Below, in pieces: positions 50,580 through 61,640 of a stretch of 64,000 bases of DNA. Position 1 is the stretch's first letter. Each line of letters begins with the position of its first letter. The notes under the pieces are model-generated. The model searched no databases. It had not been told where the DNA came from and saw only the letters and a program-made list of their open reading frames with translations. A program made the translations under genes and the position numbers. Origin of the DNA: Thunnus maccoyii (taxonomy: Eukaryota; Chordata; Actinopteri; Scombriformes; Scombridae); contig NC_056550.1 of the NCBI RefSeq assembly GCF_910596095.1, forward strand, positions 4,712,001 to 4,776,000, in the 5' to 3' direction.

Positions 50580-53352
50580 ATTTTTGAATGTGTTTTTCTG
50601 CCTCTCAGGTGTTTTCCATGCTATACAAACGAAGACTTGAATCATTCTAGGCACACAGTACTGTCACAGTGACCAATGTTTATACTTATATGAATTTCTA
50701 CTACCTGAGCTATAAATAATTTATTAGCCATTATTAAAGCCAGTGGTTAGTTCTTATAAACCCTTCTTAAAACTAACTGTATTGAGCTTGACTGAATTAA
50801 CATAATTAAACTGAAATTAATTTGTAACATTCAGTTGTTTGGTATCTGGTGTCATGGAAACTCCACCAGTGATGAATTATTATTATCATAGTGTCTAATA
50901 ATCAAGAGGATGAAGTTAATCTATAGAAGCAACATTCTCTACCGAAGTCTCACTAAAGGTTATTTTATCTTTTCGTTGTATCACTGTCTGTGTTTGCTGC
51001 TTTTACAACCTCCACTTGTGCTACCCAAAGGTTCTAAATTAGAGTGAACTAAATAAAGTTGTCTTCATGTACAAATTAAAACCACTTGTCACCACACCTA
51101 ATATTCCAGTGTTTCAAAAGCTGCTAGCCGACCTTCTTCATTACTCACTTCCTGCTGTGAGGGCCAAAAAAATGAAGATAGCATGAGTGATGTGACTCCA
51201 TCTAACCTTTTCTTGTGCAAATTACACTCAATTACCCTGGGAACAAATCAGTGAGAAATCTATCGTCATCTTGATGATAGAATAAGAGTATAGCTAAAGT
51301 AGTACTTTATGTTTGTGTGGTGATGCAGTACAAACTTCAAAGATCTTAAGTCTTGCAAACAAAAACATTGTGTTAACTGTGGTATATAACCTGACTCAAA
51401 CAAGTTTCAAGACTCTGTGAATGAAATTTCAGTCTAAAACTAAAAAAAATCTCTTACCCTGTTTTGTGAAAAAACTCAATGGGCTAACATTTCCAAAGTG
51501 GCTCCAGCAAGGAATGCAAAAGGTCAGGACTGAGGAGAAGAAAATGTCACACCACTAGTTTTAGCCAATGTTTTGCTCATGGACTCTTTATCAATTTTAA
51601 GTGTCTCCCAGCTGCCTTTAGTAGACAAAAATATGTCAAGGAGAGAAGTACGTGAATTACTTGCATCACTGCAACAAACCTAAACACACACACACGCTAT
51701 TCCATCACTGCACTTGAAATGAAACCACAGCGTAAACACCAAAATAGTTCTTATTGAAGTGTTCAGATTTATTAAAATTATTTCTTCAAACAATCAAAGA
51801 ATGATACAGGAGCAAACAAATCAGAGTCACTTCATTCTTCACTATTTCCTCTACCACTATCAGAAACCTTGGGTGTGCTCACATTTGTCCTTTTGTTTTC
51901 ATTTGCCTTTTAGCTTTTACATTTATTACTGAAGTGGCTGTTACAGAGTTTGATTGAGATGCTCAGAAACAGGCTTGCCAAGTGATGGACTACAAGCATC
52001 GAGTGATAGCTAAGGTAAGAAAGAACAAAATACAAATGGTGTAAACATTACCAGAGTAATGGAGTAAACCAGATCCCTCATCCTGCATAAACACTGCTGA
52101 TCTGAAGGCTCCACCAACAGGTCAAAAACTAGAACTGACCTCCACTATGAAGGAAAATAGTTTATTAAGGCTGCTACAACTAAAGAAATAAGCAAATGAT
52201 CACAACTGGCGAATGAAAATCTGTCATCTGCCGAAAATGCTTCAAGCAAATAAGAAAATAGCCTGAACTGAAAACAGCATATTCAGTGTTATCAGGCTAC
52301 AATTTCTGAGTAAAAAAATACAGCTTTTTGTAACATTAAGAAAAATGCTATTCTAGCATATTATTACTGTTATTATCATCTTAGGAAATAGCACCTTGTC
52401 AGATCTGGACATGTTGTGGAGTATTTGGTCTGGCGCACTTTAATGATGCTGATATTGCACCCTCAGGCATTTAAGTGCTTCCTGTTATAAAACTGTTGAC
52501 CTGTTGTAAACGACCTGTTATTTGTCACTATTTTGTGCTTGTAAATTTATATGACAACATAATACAGATTAAAGAGGTACTCCAGCTATTTAGTATTGCA
52601 CTTCCATGAAGTGAGGGCACTTGCAAGAGTCACATTAAATAAAGAATGGTCAAAAACAAAGCAGCAGAAGCCAAGATATCCTAACTTTTAGCTCCTTGTA
52701 TGAGACCAGCTCTTAAAACGCTGGATCCTATGTTCGCCATAATGCAACTAAATTGGCATTTAGAATAAATCACCCAAAAAGATATGGAGGCAATACAGAA
52801 CCTGGCTGTGTTTTTGAAGGCATACAGTACAGATATCACTTTGGAAAAGCTCAGTTTTCCTGGTCCACAGTACAATGACCTTAAGAATTCATCACTTAGG
52901 AGAGGATTTCCAAAAAACACCTTTTTTTAGTGTAATGCGGATGCAAGGCGAAAATAGAGCGCAAAAGTTGCTTTTTCAAATTAAGCTTTAGCGTGAACAT
53001 GGTCTTGATGTTTCCTGGCAAAGTGGAAATGCCTCTGGAACACTATTGGAACCATGCCTAACCATTATCTTAATGCTATCCCCAGCTCTAATCACTAATA
53101 CACTTAGAGCTAACCCCAGCTTTAAAAATAGAGGAAGATTTATAGTTTGTCAAGATACTGCATATAACACTGTAGCTTTGGTTTTCAAGTTTCAAGGTAG
53201 AGAGAAACCCAAGAAAAAAATCAAAACAGAAAAAGTCCATAGCTCTAGGGCTGAACAAAAAGAAAACTTCAGAGCCTTGGGGCTATAAGAATTACAGTGC
53301 TTCATATTCTCCAGTTGAAGAGCTGCACAAGCAGCAGCTAGGAAGAAGCATT

Positions 53353-54156
53353 TCAGGACCTTGCGGTAGGTGGTGGGGGGGGCTGCTGAGAGGCAGCGAG
53401 AGAGGAGGTGTGGAAAGAGTCAGGGAGATTCTTGGCATACTCCACCAACTCGTAGGAATCTCTGATGTCTGTCAGGCCCAACCAGAAGACTGTCCACACA
53501 CCGTTAACAAAGCTGCCATCACACTGCTTAAAGTACCTGGACAGACAAGGAGAAAGAGAGAAAGATCACATGTCAAATGTCATTTTTTGGTTTTCAATTA
53601 ATGTTATGACAAGACATAAGTCTACGCTGTATTTTAAACAGTTAATGTTAACAAGGTCACCATCTTAGTAGCATGCTAAAATTGACTAAGTTGCACTAAC
53701 TGGTCATAAGCCAAAGTATTGAATACATTGCATTTGAACTGATGATGGAGTTAAAGGAAAAGTTAGTTGGACTATCAAGGTCAATTCATCCCATGGCAAC
53801 CCACTTTCACTCAAAACCAAAAATGTCAACCTCATGGTGGTGCTAGATTAGTCAGGGGAACACCAAAATCATTAACATTCATTGTCTGGAAACCATGAAT
53901 GTCTGTACTAAGTTTTGTACCAATACTTCTAGTCAGTGGATGAGTGAAAACTCTGACCTGCTGGTGGTGCTCAATGAACAAAGTCATTAGAATTCATCCT
54001 CCATCAATACCTCAAGAGGCAAAGCAACAACATTCCCTCAAAAAAGGCTAGGAGATTGAGGCAGAAAGTCAATCAAACTATTTTAGCTTAGTTTTCAGCT
54101 AATGTCAATGTTTAGCCAAAAACTCAACTGGAAAGTCTTAAAAGGTGTGTGTGTGT

Positions 54157-54207
<51 letters not shown>

Positions 54208-57200
54208 TTACCAGGGGTTGATCCTGTTGGTGGCTCTGGACCTCCAGAACAGTTTGCCTAGGTCCTGTCTAATACACTCCCAGAGGATGTGGCTGGTGCC
54301 CTGGCCCTGCTTACTGCTGCTCACGACAAACTTGTCGAGGTAGGGAGTGCCACTGTTCACCGGCTCCATGGTGATGATGGCTGCCGCGCTGTAGCTGGAG
54401 GGGCAGAAAATCTTTAGGAGTGAGGCTCACTGGATTAAAATAAACCTTTGTTTAAAAAGACAGACTAGATGCTGCTGTTAATGTGGTCTGGTCTAAGACT
54501 GGAATGGTTGTACACACCCTTCAGAGAGGTAGATGGAGTGCAGTCGTCCTTTCAAAGAGTCCACGTAATCTTGCTTCAGAGTTTTATCAAACGACATGTT
54601 GATGAGAGCCAGAAGACGCTCAACATCGATCCCATCCAAAGAGCTGTACCTGCACACACACACCCAAACCTCTAAAGTCAATGTAAATGCAAGAGATCAG
54701 TCAAATGAAGTGTGTTTTCTACAGTTAGGGTTAAGTAGGTGTAAGTGTTTGTGTGCATGTGTGATAGCTACTCACCGGTGTATGGGGTCTCCATTTTTAA
54801 AGAGTGACCCAGACCCTGAGAGAGACGGACAGACAGAAAAACAAGCAGTTAAGCAAATCCTATTGAGATATAAACTCATGTTGATTATTGTTGGGTGGTG
54901 AAAACAACCTCTCCACACACACACACGCACACACACAGATGGGTAAACGGCCTCTTGGGTTACAGGAAGGGCTACCACCTCAAAATAGACAGCTTTTGCC
55001 ACATGTGTGTGTACGTATGAGAGAGTCAGTGAGCTGGTCAGTGGTCTCACCTCTGTGGCTGAACAGCTCAGTCAGCAGAGTGTCAGCGGAGGTGATCACC
55101 GCAGAGGACTCGGTTGGCAGCTGATTGAGCAGTCTGGCTATAGTGGTCACTCTGCGTCGCTCTGCACCGCTCAGCCATGCCGCCATGGACAGACTGGGCA
55201 GGTCGCTAGGCAACGACACTGTGCCCAGCACCTGTAACACAAAAAACAATTGTTGAGGAGGAGTTGTACAAGTTATTTTAAACACAGTACGTTTATTCTG
55301 AAGAGGCAGTCTACTGTGCATGTAGTCAGACTGGACTGTTTCTCACATTAAGATTGCTTCTCTCGTCAGGGCTTCTAAAGGGGTTAGTATGCTTCAACTG
55401 AAGTGCAACGCCCTCCTTTTGCACCTCTCCACCATCAACTTGAGGGGACTTCATGCAGCAACTTTTGTAATTTCCCAAAACTAACAATGTGACAAACACC
55501 TGGTGAAGAAGGAATGATTTTAACTTTTATCTCAAGCTGTATTTTTCATTTTTCACACAACTACTTCTGTCACTTTTCATGTGTACAACTGAGTGCAACA
55601 CCATGAATGCCCTTAATCCATTTTTGAATAGTCATCATGTCTTGCCCCTTGGCTTTTCACCTCATATTGCGTGGGGCTGTTCTGAATAGCTACAAGACAT
55701 GGTCTGACAACATACAAACTGGTTCATGTCAAGCATGCCCCAGCCTTAGTGCCTGTTCACACTTGAAAGTGGCACAACAAAATCCGTTCTCATGTACTTG
55801 CAAAATAGGTGGTTCTAGAAGCCTTGTTATGTAATGACTATCGGTGTGACACATACGATAGTTTCCCCCATTGTGGATTCTCTGGTTCTCTCCCTTCCAT
55901 CTTTTGTCTTCTTTCGTCTGCACTGTCAGAGCATCTCTGATTCAAATCTGGCAGGGAACCTTTGTTGTTACATCATCCCATGTCTCTCTTTGTTTATTTT
56001 CTGTTATCTCTTTACTGTTAAATCTCTTATACATACTGCCTGCTACTGCCTGCAGTTTTTGCTAAGAATGTTCGTTGTCAAAAGGGGACGTTTCCACTCA
56101 TCAGCATGTAAGACACTTTCTTTGTTGCTCCTTGAGCTCTGTTGAAACCAAATTTAAATGACAAGCAATTATAATTTGCAGATGCTAGTTGGTACCCTGT
56201 GATATCCTCCTTTAATACAAGTTTAGCCCACTTTTTGCACTTTGACCCAGCCATGTCCACTACTCAACTGAAAGCAGATCCACTGCCAGGAGGCCACTCC
56301 ACAGCCCTGCCCTTGACTGACATGGATTTCCTTTGCAAGTTAGACAGTTACCCTGCTAACTTTCCTGAACTTTCTCAGCTAGCTCTGACAAAACAGCTAG
56401 CTTGCTACACAAGTGAGGCAGTGGAGGCATCAAATGAGCGGAGCAACATTAACTCTACAACCTTGTCTGACTGCCTACTTACGACACTGCAATCTCAAAA
56501 CACACAGTGCAGTTGTATGACATCACAAGGGTAAATATAAAGCAGCGTTTCCTCTACCATTGCCTTGGAGAGGCAGCCTGCCCAGACACGGCCTGCTCAG
56601 ACACTGACGGATGGACATCGCTGGCCATATATTCTTATGACAGTCACAGTAAATTATATCTCTGACGCATTATGGTACATGGGTTCTGTTTGAATTAATT
56701 CCAACAAATTACTTGTTAGTTTAAATTTGTTCGAACTTGACTTTTTGAAATAGTGACAGCCCTTCTATATACAAACATGAGTACATCTACTATGTTCACA
56801 GAGACACAGTCTTAAGCAGGAGCTAACTGTCATGCCTTGTGTTCTTGGCTGCGCAGGCCTCCTGAGTTGTTCAGAAACATGACTTTGTGGGGCTGCAGGG
56901 CTCGGGAAATGGCTGCTGTCACCTCCGTCGGGTCCAATATTACCGAGCAACCTTGCCCGTCCCTTCCCACTGGGCAAACCAATGGGATTGTCCCACAGTT
57001 CAGACTCCACTGGAGGAGGCTGGTATCTACAGCAATGGAGGGTGGAGCACTGCAGGGAGAGGAGAAGGAAGACGACAAAGACAGGGTTTAGAGATCCTGA
57101 AGGATGTTAGGAGAGAGGAAAGAAGTAAGAAAAGGAGGCAGGATTGAAGACAGAGAAAAGCATGAAAGGATGGAAGAAAATTAGTGAAGGAAAACAAGTG

Positions 57201-60200
57201 TCATGTAAGGAAAATTAACTTGTGCTGTATTTTTATAGTTTCCATACCTTACTAATATTAATAATAACAAAATAATAATTCATAGTGTTTTTAGACAAAT
57301 ACTCCACAATAAAAGTTAGTTTTAGGTCTATATTTTTAATAATCAAAGCTCTTTGGGGAAAAACATCTATTCTGTAATTAGACTTTAAAGGGGCATTCCA
57401 CCGATTTGACACATGAAGTTCAGTTTACTCATCACAAGGTGTAAGACTCCACCTGTGAAAACTATTGCAAAATGTCTTCTGAGGCTTTGGAGGAGCTTTC
57501 AATGAAAAAGAAAGCCTGGTACTGTCATTAGTGTCAACTTGACTTGAGTTTAGAATTTTTAACTGAAAACAGGCATTACAAACTAGAGATGAAAAAAGTG
57601 GGCATTTAGGAGGCAGGGGGTAAAATGAAAACTGCTACTGAGTTTTATCATGAGAAATGTAGGATCCAGCAGGTTTGGAGCTTGACCCAAAGGTCCACTT
57701 ACTAACTTTTTCCAGAGTTTTCCAGAATAGATCAGTTGCATGCATGAAATGTTTTATGTACAGTATGCGCAATCTATGTTTCCCCTTGCTACAAGAAACA
57801 TTCCCTTTTGGGAACAGTAAAGTCGTAGTTAAGTGTTTGCATCAGTTCTAAAAACTTTAATTTTTCCTCTTTTTGAACAAATACAAATCTTGCAAAAAAT
57901 GGTCATATTATCAGTTCTGTACTAGGTGGACACAACACAGTATGGCTTCACACCTACGGCACTAAACTGTTTTTTACTGTGTAATATTAAGGCAATGCTT
58001 TGGAATATTAAATTGAATAACAAAGATAAAGGGAAATAGTAAACCTCCTAATGTGATAAGAAACCATCTACAATGATGGAAATCAGGAGGTGAATTTGGT
58101 TCACTTTTGACCCATTCTGAGGACTGGACTGGATGTCTCAACCCTCACCTGCTTCCACGTGGTGCTTCATGCAGCAGGAGGAAGGACTCGGCCGAGAAGA
58201 ATGGCAGGACAGTGCCTGAGTGCTGCTGAAGAGCCTCAGTCAGCTGCTGGCTCCGCTCTACTAGCCCCCCGGTGCCCAGAGCCCCAGTCACCGGTTCTAC
58301 GGGCCTTGTCTCTTCGTGCTCAGACCAGCCCATCACCACCACAGGCGTCATATCCATCCTCTGCAGGAAGGTGAGCCCGAAGGCCAGCCTCTGAACCATC
58401 TCCCTACTGTTGAACACTGAGCTGTCCACCTGGGAGAGACAAATACAGGCAGCACACAGGTGGACAGACAGAAAGACAAAAAATGATATTTAGCACAGTA
58501 CCAAAGTAGTTTTTTTTCAGGGTCTGAACCACAAAACATGATGGATTTGGTCAACACATCAGTCCTTTTCCTGTAGTTGACTCTCTATAGCGTCATAGAA
58601 TTTGTCACAGATTTGTTTACAATGTGACTTTGTTTTCTTTACTTTTCTGTTTTCAGAAGATGGGTCTGTAGACATGTTTTTGTGTTTTTTTACTGCTCAT
58701 TTTTCTTTTCTAATTTTGGTATTTTACAGTGATCACTCAGGTCTGATGGATTTAGAAACAAAGTTAACTTGCTTGAACACACAAAACAAACCTTTTTGGT
58801 ATCATACTACTTAAAATAGTAGTATTAGTTATGAAATACAAAACATTTGACCCATGGTAAATTGATGGCTTCCATAAGCTTATAATACTTTCTTGAACTT
58901 TGTGTAAGATCTTTTGGAAACCTTTATGTTAAGACTGTTTTCACTACTTTTAAGAAAGAAATTGCTTCATTTTCTGATGTGATTTTTTTTTTTTTTTTTG
59001 AGAAATGCCTACCATCTAATAGTTTGACATAAAGTCAAAAATGGAAAAAAAAAAAAAAAAGAAAAGAAAAAAAAAGAATTTGAAATGTATTTATTTATTT
59101 ATTTAATGGGCTTCCATATCCTCCTGACTACCAGGAAAAAAAATATTGTCCGATTACATTTTTTTTTAAATTCCCCAATCCTTGTTAAGTAATTAGAATG
59201 CTGAAAACATTTTTTTTGAAAAAAAAGTTTTTATTTTTAAGATATCATGTGTCCACTACAGTGGACATCAGAACGCCATACATGTGAAACGGAACCTTGA
59301 TGGCAACTAGTTAGTCCCAATGAAAATTTCAAAAAGTCATCATAAGAACGAGTTTGACATCCACATAACTGTCCATCATCACTTTTGTTTTTTTGTTTTG
59401 CTTTGTTATGCTTTTAAGATATAATGTTTCCACAGTGAACATCGGAACGCCGTATGTGAAACTGAACCTTGATGGCAACCAGTTAGTCCTTATTTGGTAT
59501 GATACTTCAAAAAGCAATTCCCCTTCTTGGAAACACAAAGGAATACCTTGCACTTTGTGCACATCACGTATGTTTTGCTCTTGCAGCTGGATCTGCGACA
59601 CCTTGATGCATGCGTTTCGTCCACCATCTCTGGAAGATGGATGGCGCCATAGTGTCTGAAAGCTGCATTTGGCTGCGGTTTCCACTTTTGATGTGGTGGA
59701 GTGTAGTCATCTTCGCTATCACTTGCGATGCCTGCTTGGGCCCGAGTAATCAAGTCTTCACCAAGGAGCAGTTTGAAGTCAAGGAACTTCAGTGGTTTCT
59801 TCCCCAGAAACTGGCTGTCACTCTTATACTGAAGCCAGGAGTTGGTGATTGCCAGGTCAAAAAAGTGAAAAACTGCACGCACTGTCCATTTCCGAGTGCG
59901 AAAGGCCATCCTGTAGAAACTCAACATTCGGTCAACCAAGTCCACACCACCCATGTTGGTGTTGTACTCAGCAATTGCCAGTGGCCTTGACACCTGGACA
60001 AACCTTTTGTCCTTCTTGGACCATCTTCTGCGTGTGTCCTGAGGTTCAATACCATAGGCGGAGGATGCCATGGCAACTGGCTTGTTGTCCAACCACTTTA
60101 TGACAGCAAGTTCAGGAGTGCTTCTTCTGACTACCATCTCTGATGCCCCTCTTCCTTTCTTTTTGAAGGGTTTATCCCCTATGATCTTGCACTCCTTTGG

Positions 60201-61630
60201 CACCCTGTTTGTCATGAGGGTTCCAGTCCCTGTCATCCCTTTTGCCATCAGGATAAAAATAAAAAAATAGGACAAAATTAAGTAATTAACTATAAACGTC
60301 CACTACGGAGGACATTTTTTAAACTCTTCAATAATATGCTAAAATACAACTAAATTAATTCAGAAACTGTTTTAATCTGTTCTTAAGAGACTTATATAAA
60401 AAATGCCATCAACATTTCAAGCCAAAATTTGCTCAATAAAAAGCTTTATTCACTTACCTTTCCTCTTCCCATAAAATGTGCTTGCACTGACGGACGCCAT
60501 TTTCCTGGATGTGGAAGTGAAAGGTCCCAAAGCCCCACCCCTTCACATTTGGTATCATTGAAAAGCCCTATCTGTCCTCTACAGACAGCAAAAGGAGTTA
60601 AAGCAGTAGTATGTTGTGGATGGGAGATATTCAGGTTTGCGAATGTCCTCCACAGAGGACAAAATTGAACTACTGGTAGTCAGGAGGATATAATATCCTG
60701 AAACGGATCTAGATAAAATTGCATGGGGTGGCAAGAAGTTTTGATTGGCTGGCATAGGCGGAAAGGATGTCTTAGTTAAATAAATCAGTGTTTTATATTG
60801 CAGGAGCGGGTGGTTAATGCAGTAAACTACAATCAAACAAATTATAAGTATATTTGGTTCATGGCTAAAATATATTTCCATTACTTGTGTATTATGGATT
60901 TTTTTCCCCCATTTCTTGCTTAATTCAGTGCTTTGGACATTGTAGGAACACAGTGGTGGTGACCGAAAATTATTTTTACAATTAGCCTGCAGTATTAGGA
61001 GCTGGGGGGGGCAGCAGCCCCTCCTTGCCCCCCTGTAGACCCCTGTATTCAACACAATTCATAGGGCCTATATGGTGCAAGTTAATCTGAGTCAAAATCA
61101 ACATCTTCAATAAAGTTGTTTAAAGTGAATAAATGTACCTCCAGTACAGCAAAAGCAGGAGACTGAGATAAAGTCGCTCTCTGAAACTGGGTCAGCCAGT
61201 ACCGGGCCTCCTGGGGGTCCCCACCAACTTCATTAAGAAAAGCCTTGACGTCCCGGTATATCAGATTCCGGTTGGCCAACACTTGTCGGTCTGAAGCGGA
61301 GAAATACCCCAGGTGCTCCGGCTGGGCCAAAGCCGCGGTTTTTCCTCCCGTGCCGGCCGCGTTGGAGCTCATCATGCGGCGCTGGGGGCCCAACATCCTC
61401 CGCTGCTGCTGGCCGGGACCGCGGATCAGCACCGGGGGAGACGGGCTCGACAGGTACCTTCCTGCCATGACCATGGCCCGGCAACCGGAGGAACCGCTGT
61501 TCACTTTGGCCATGTTGCCTGTTGACAGAGTCCAGAGTCTCTCAGGCTGGCGGTTGCAGTGGGAGAGTACCTCATGAAGTCTCAGCCGAGCGCTGCTGGT
61601 AGCTCGCAGAAGCCCCGTCAAGAGTTTCAT
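53353..61630 (-). CDS. nags: NAGS, mitochondrial N-acetylglutamate synthase
   Basis: Eight exons on the minus strand: 61630-61139, 58429-58149, 57049-56836, 55231-55051, 54815-54776, 54649-54518, 54394-54212 and 53536-53353. They sum to 1,707 nt, 568 aa; all phases agree and the stop is TGA. The enzyme acetylates glutamate with acetyl-CoA in the mitochondrial matrix; the product is the obligate activator of CPS1 in the urea cycle (family knowledge). Residues 1 to about 100 are Arg/Ser/Leu-rich, as in a targeting and variable segment. Residues about 110-370 are the amino-acid-kinase-like domain ([60 protein letters not shown]). The vertebrate NAGS acetyltransferase domain follows ([65 protein letters not shown]). 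Intron 3 has an apparent GC donor, intron 7 runs into a CA repeat, and intron 1 holds a piggyBac remnant. The last exon ends in a poly-Pro tail from a run of eight Cs. Confidence 0.97.
53760..54090 (+). repeat. Copy of the 'AATTCATCC' fish repeat in NAGS intron 7
   Basis: Contains GGTCAATTCATCCCATGGCA, ATTGTCTGGAAACCATGAATG-TCTGTACTAAG and GTTAGAATTCATCC-like blocks matching the 20.8 and 38.4 kb copies. Confidence 0.55.
54145..54206. repeat. (GT)n microsatellite at the NAGS intron 7 donor
   Basis: On the coding (minus) strand this is a CA repeat starting right after GTAAG of the exon 7 donor. Confidence 0.97.
55260..56830. other. NAGS intron 3, no exon seen
   Basis: The frame at 56260-56530 is free of stops but matches nothing I recognise and is on the opposite strand. 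The intron is otherwise unremarkable apart from its GC start. Confidence 0.5.
57380..57700. repeat. Repeat fragment in NAGS intron 2
   Basis: Begins TTTAAAGGGGCATTCCACCG, the form in which several fish MITEs start. Only one end is clear. Confidence 0.4.
59116..60692 (-). mobile_element. Deleted piggyBac-type element in NAGS intron 1
   Basis: A 19-bp sequence, ATATCCTCCTGACTACCAG, stands at 59116-59134 and as its exact reverse complement at 60674-60692. Between them the minus strand carries the C-terminal part of a piggyBac transposase. At 1.58 kb the element is shorter than full-length ones, so it is an internal deletion derivative. It lies in the same orientation as NAGS. Confidence 0.85.
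59490..60275 (-). pseudogene. piggyBac transposase, C-terminal remnant
   Basis: The clean frame runs for about 250 residues. It contains [20 protein letters not shown], the strongly conserved [20 protein letters not shown] block (which holds the last catalytic Asp of the family), [20 protein letters not shown] and a C-terminal Cys-rich finger (CRRSSC...[10 protein letters not shown]). The first two acidic catalytic positions and the N-terminus are absent; upstream of 60275 only AT-rich DNA remains. It cannot be an active transposase, though the DNA-contact finger is kept. It could in principle be spliced into NAGS transcripts. Confidence 0.9.
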
Positions 61631-61640
61631 TCAATGCGCT
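61139..61640. promoter_or_regulatory. CpG-rich NAGS first exon
   Basis: The first exon and start region are visibly richer in C, G and CpG than anything else in the window except the hAT hairpin. This is consistent with a CpG-island promoter. No TATA box is evident just upstream. Confidence 0.5.

Larger units (their letters stand above)
44700..53350. other. Intergenic region between the NLR promoter and the NAGS 3' end
   Basis: No supportable coding gene. Holds GA and GT microsatellites, MITE copies, a duplicated roughly 90-bp segment and otherwise unplaced DNA. The piece 47.4-49.3 kb is less AT-rich and might be an old retroelement, but I find no conserved protein motif in it. NAGS 3' UTR must begin at 53352; TTTATT at 52161 and 51771 (AATAAA on minus) are possible ends. 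Confidence 0.5.

Noticed and set aside
56199..56534. 111-residue plus-strand frame in NAGS intron 3
   Set aside because: No domain and no splice support; probably repeat-derived.
59610..60103. Plus-strand frames of 84-126 residues
   Set aside because: Antisense shadows of the piggyBac transposase remnant.
61245..61577. GC-rich frames over NAGS exon 1 in other frames
   Set aside because: Shadows produced by high GC content in the first exon of NAGS.
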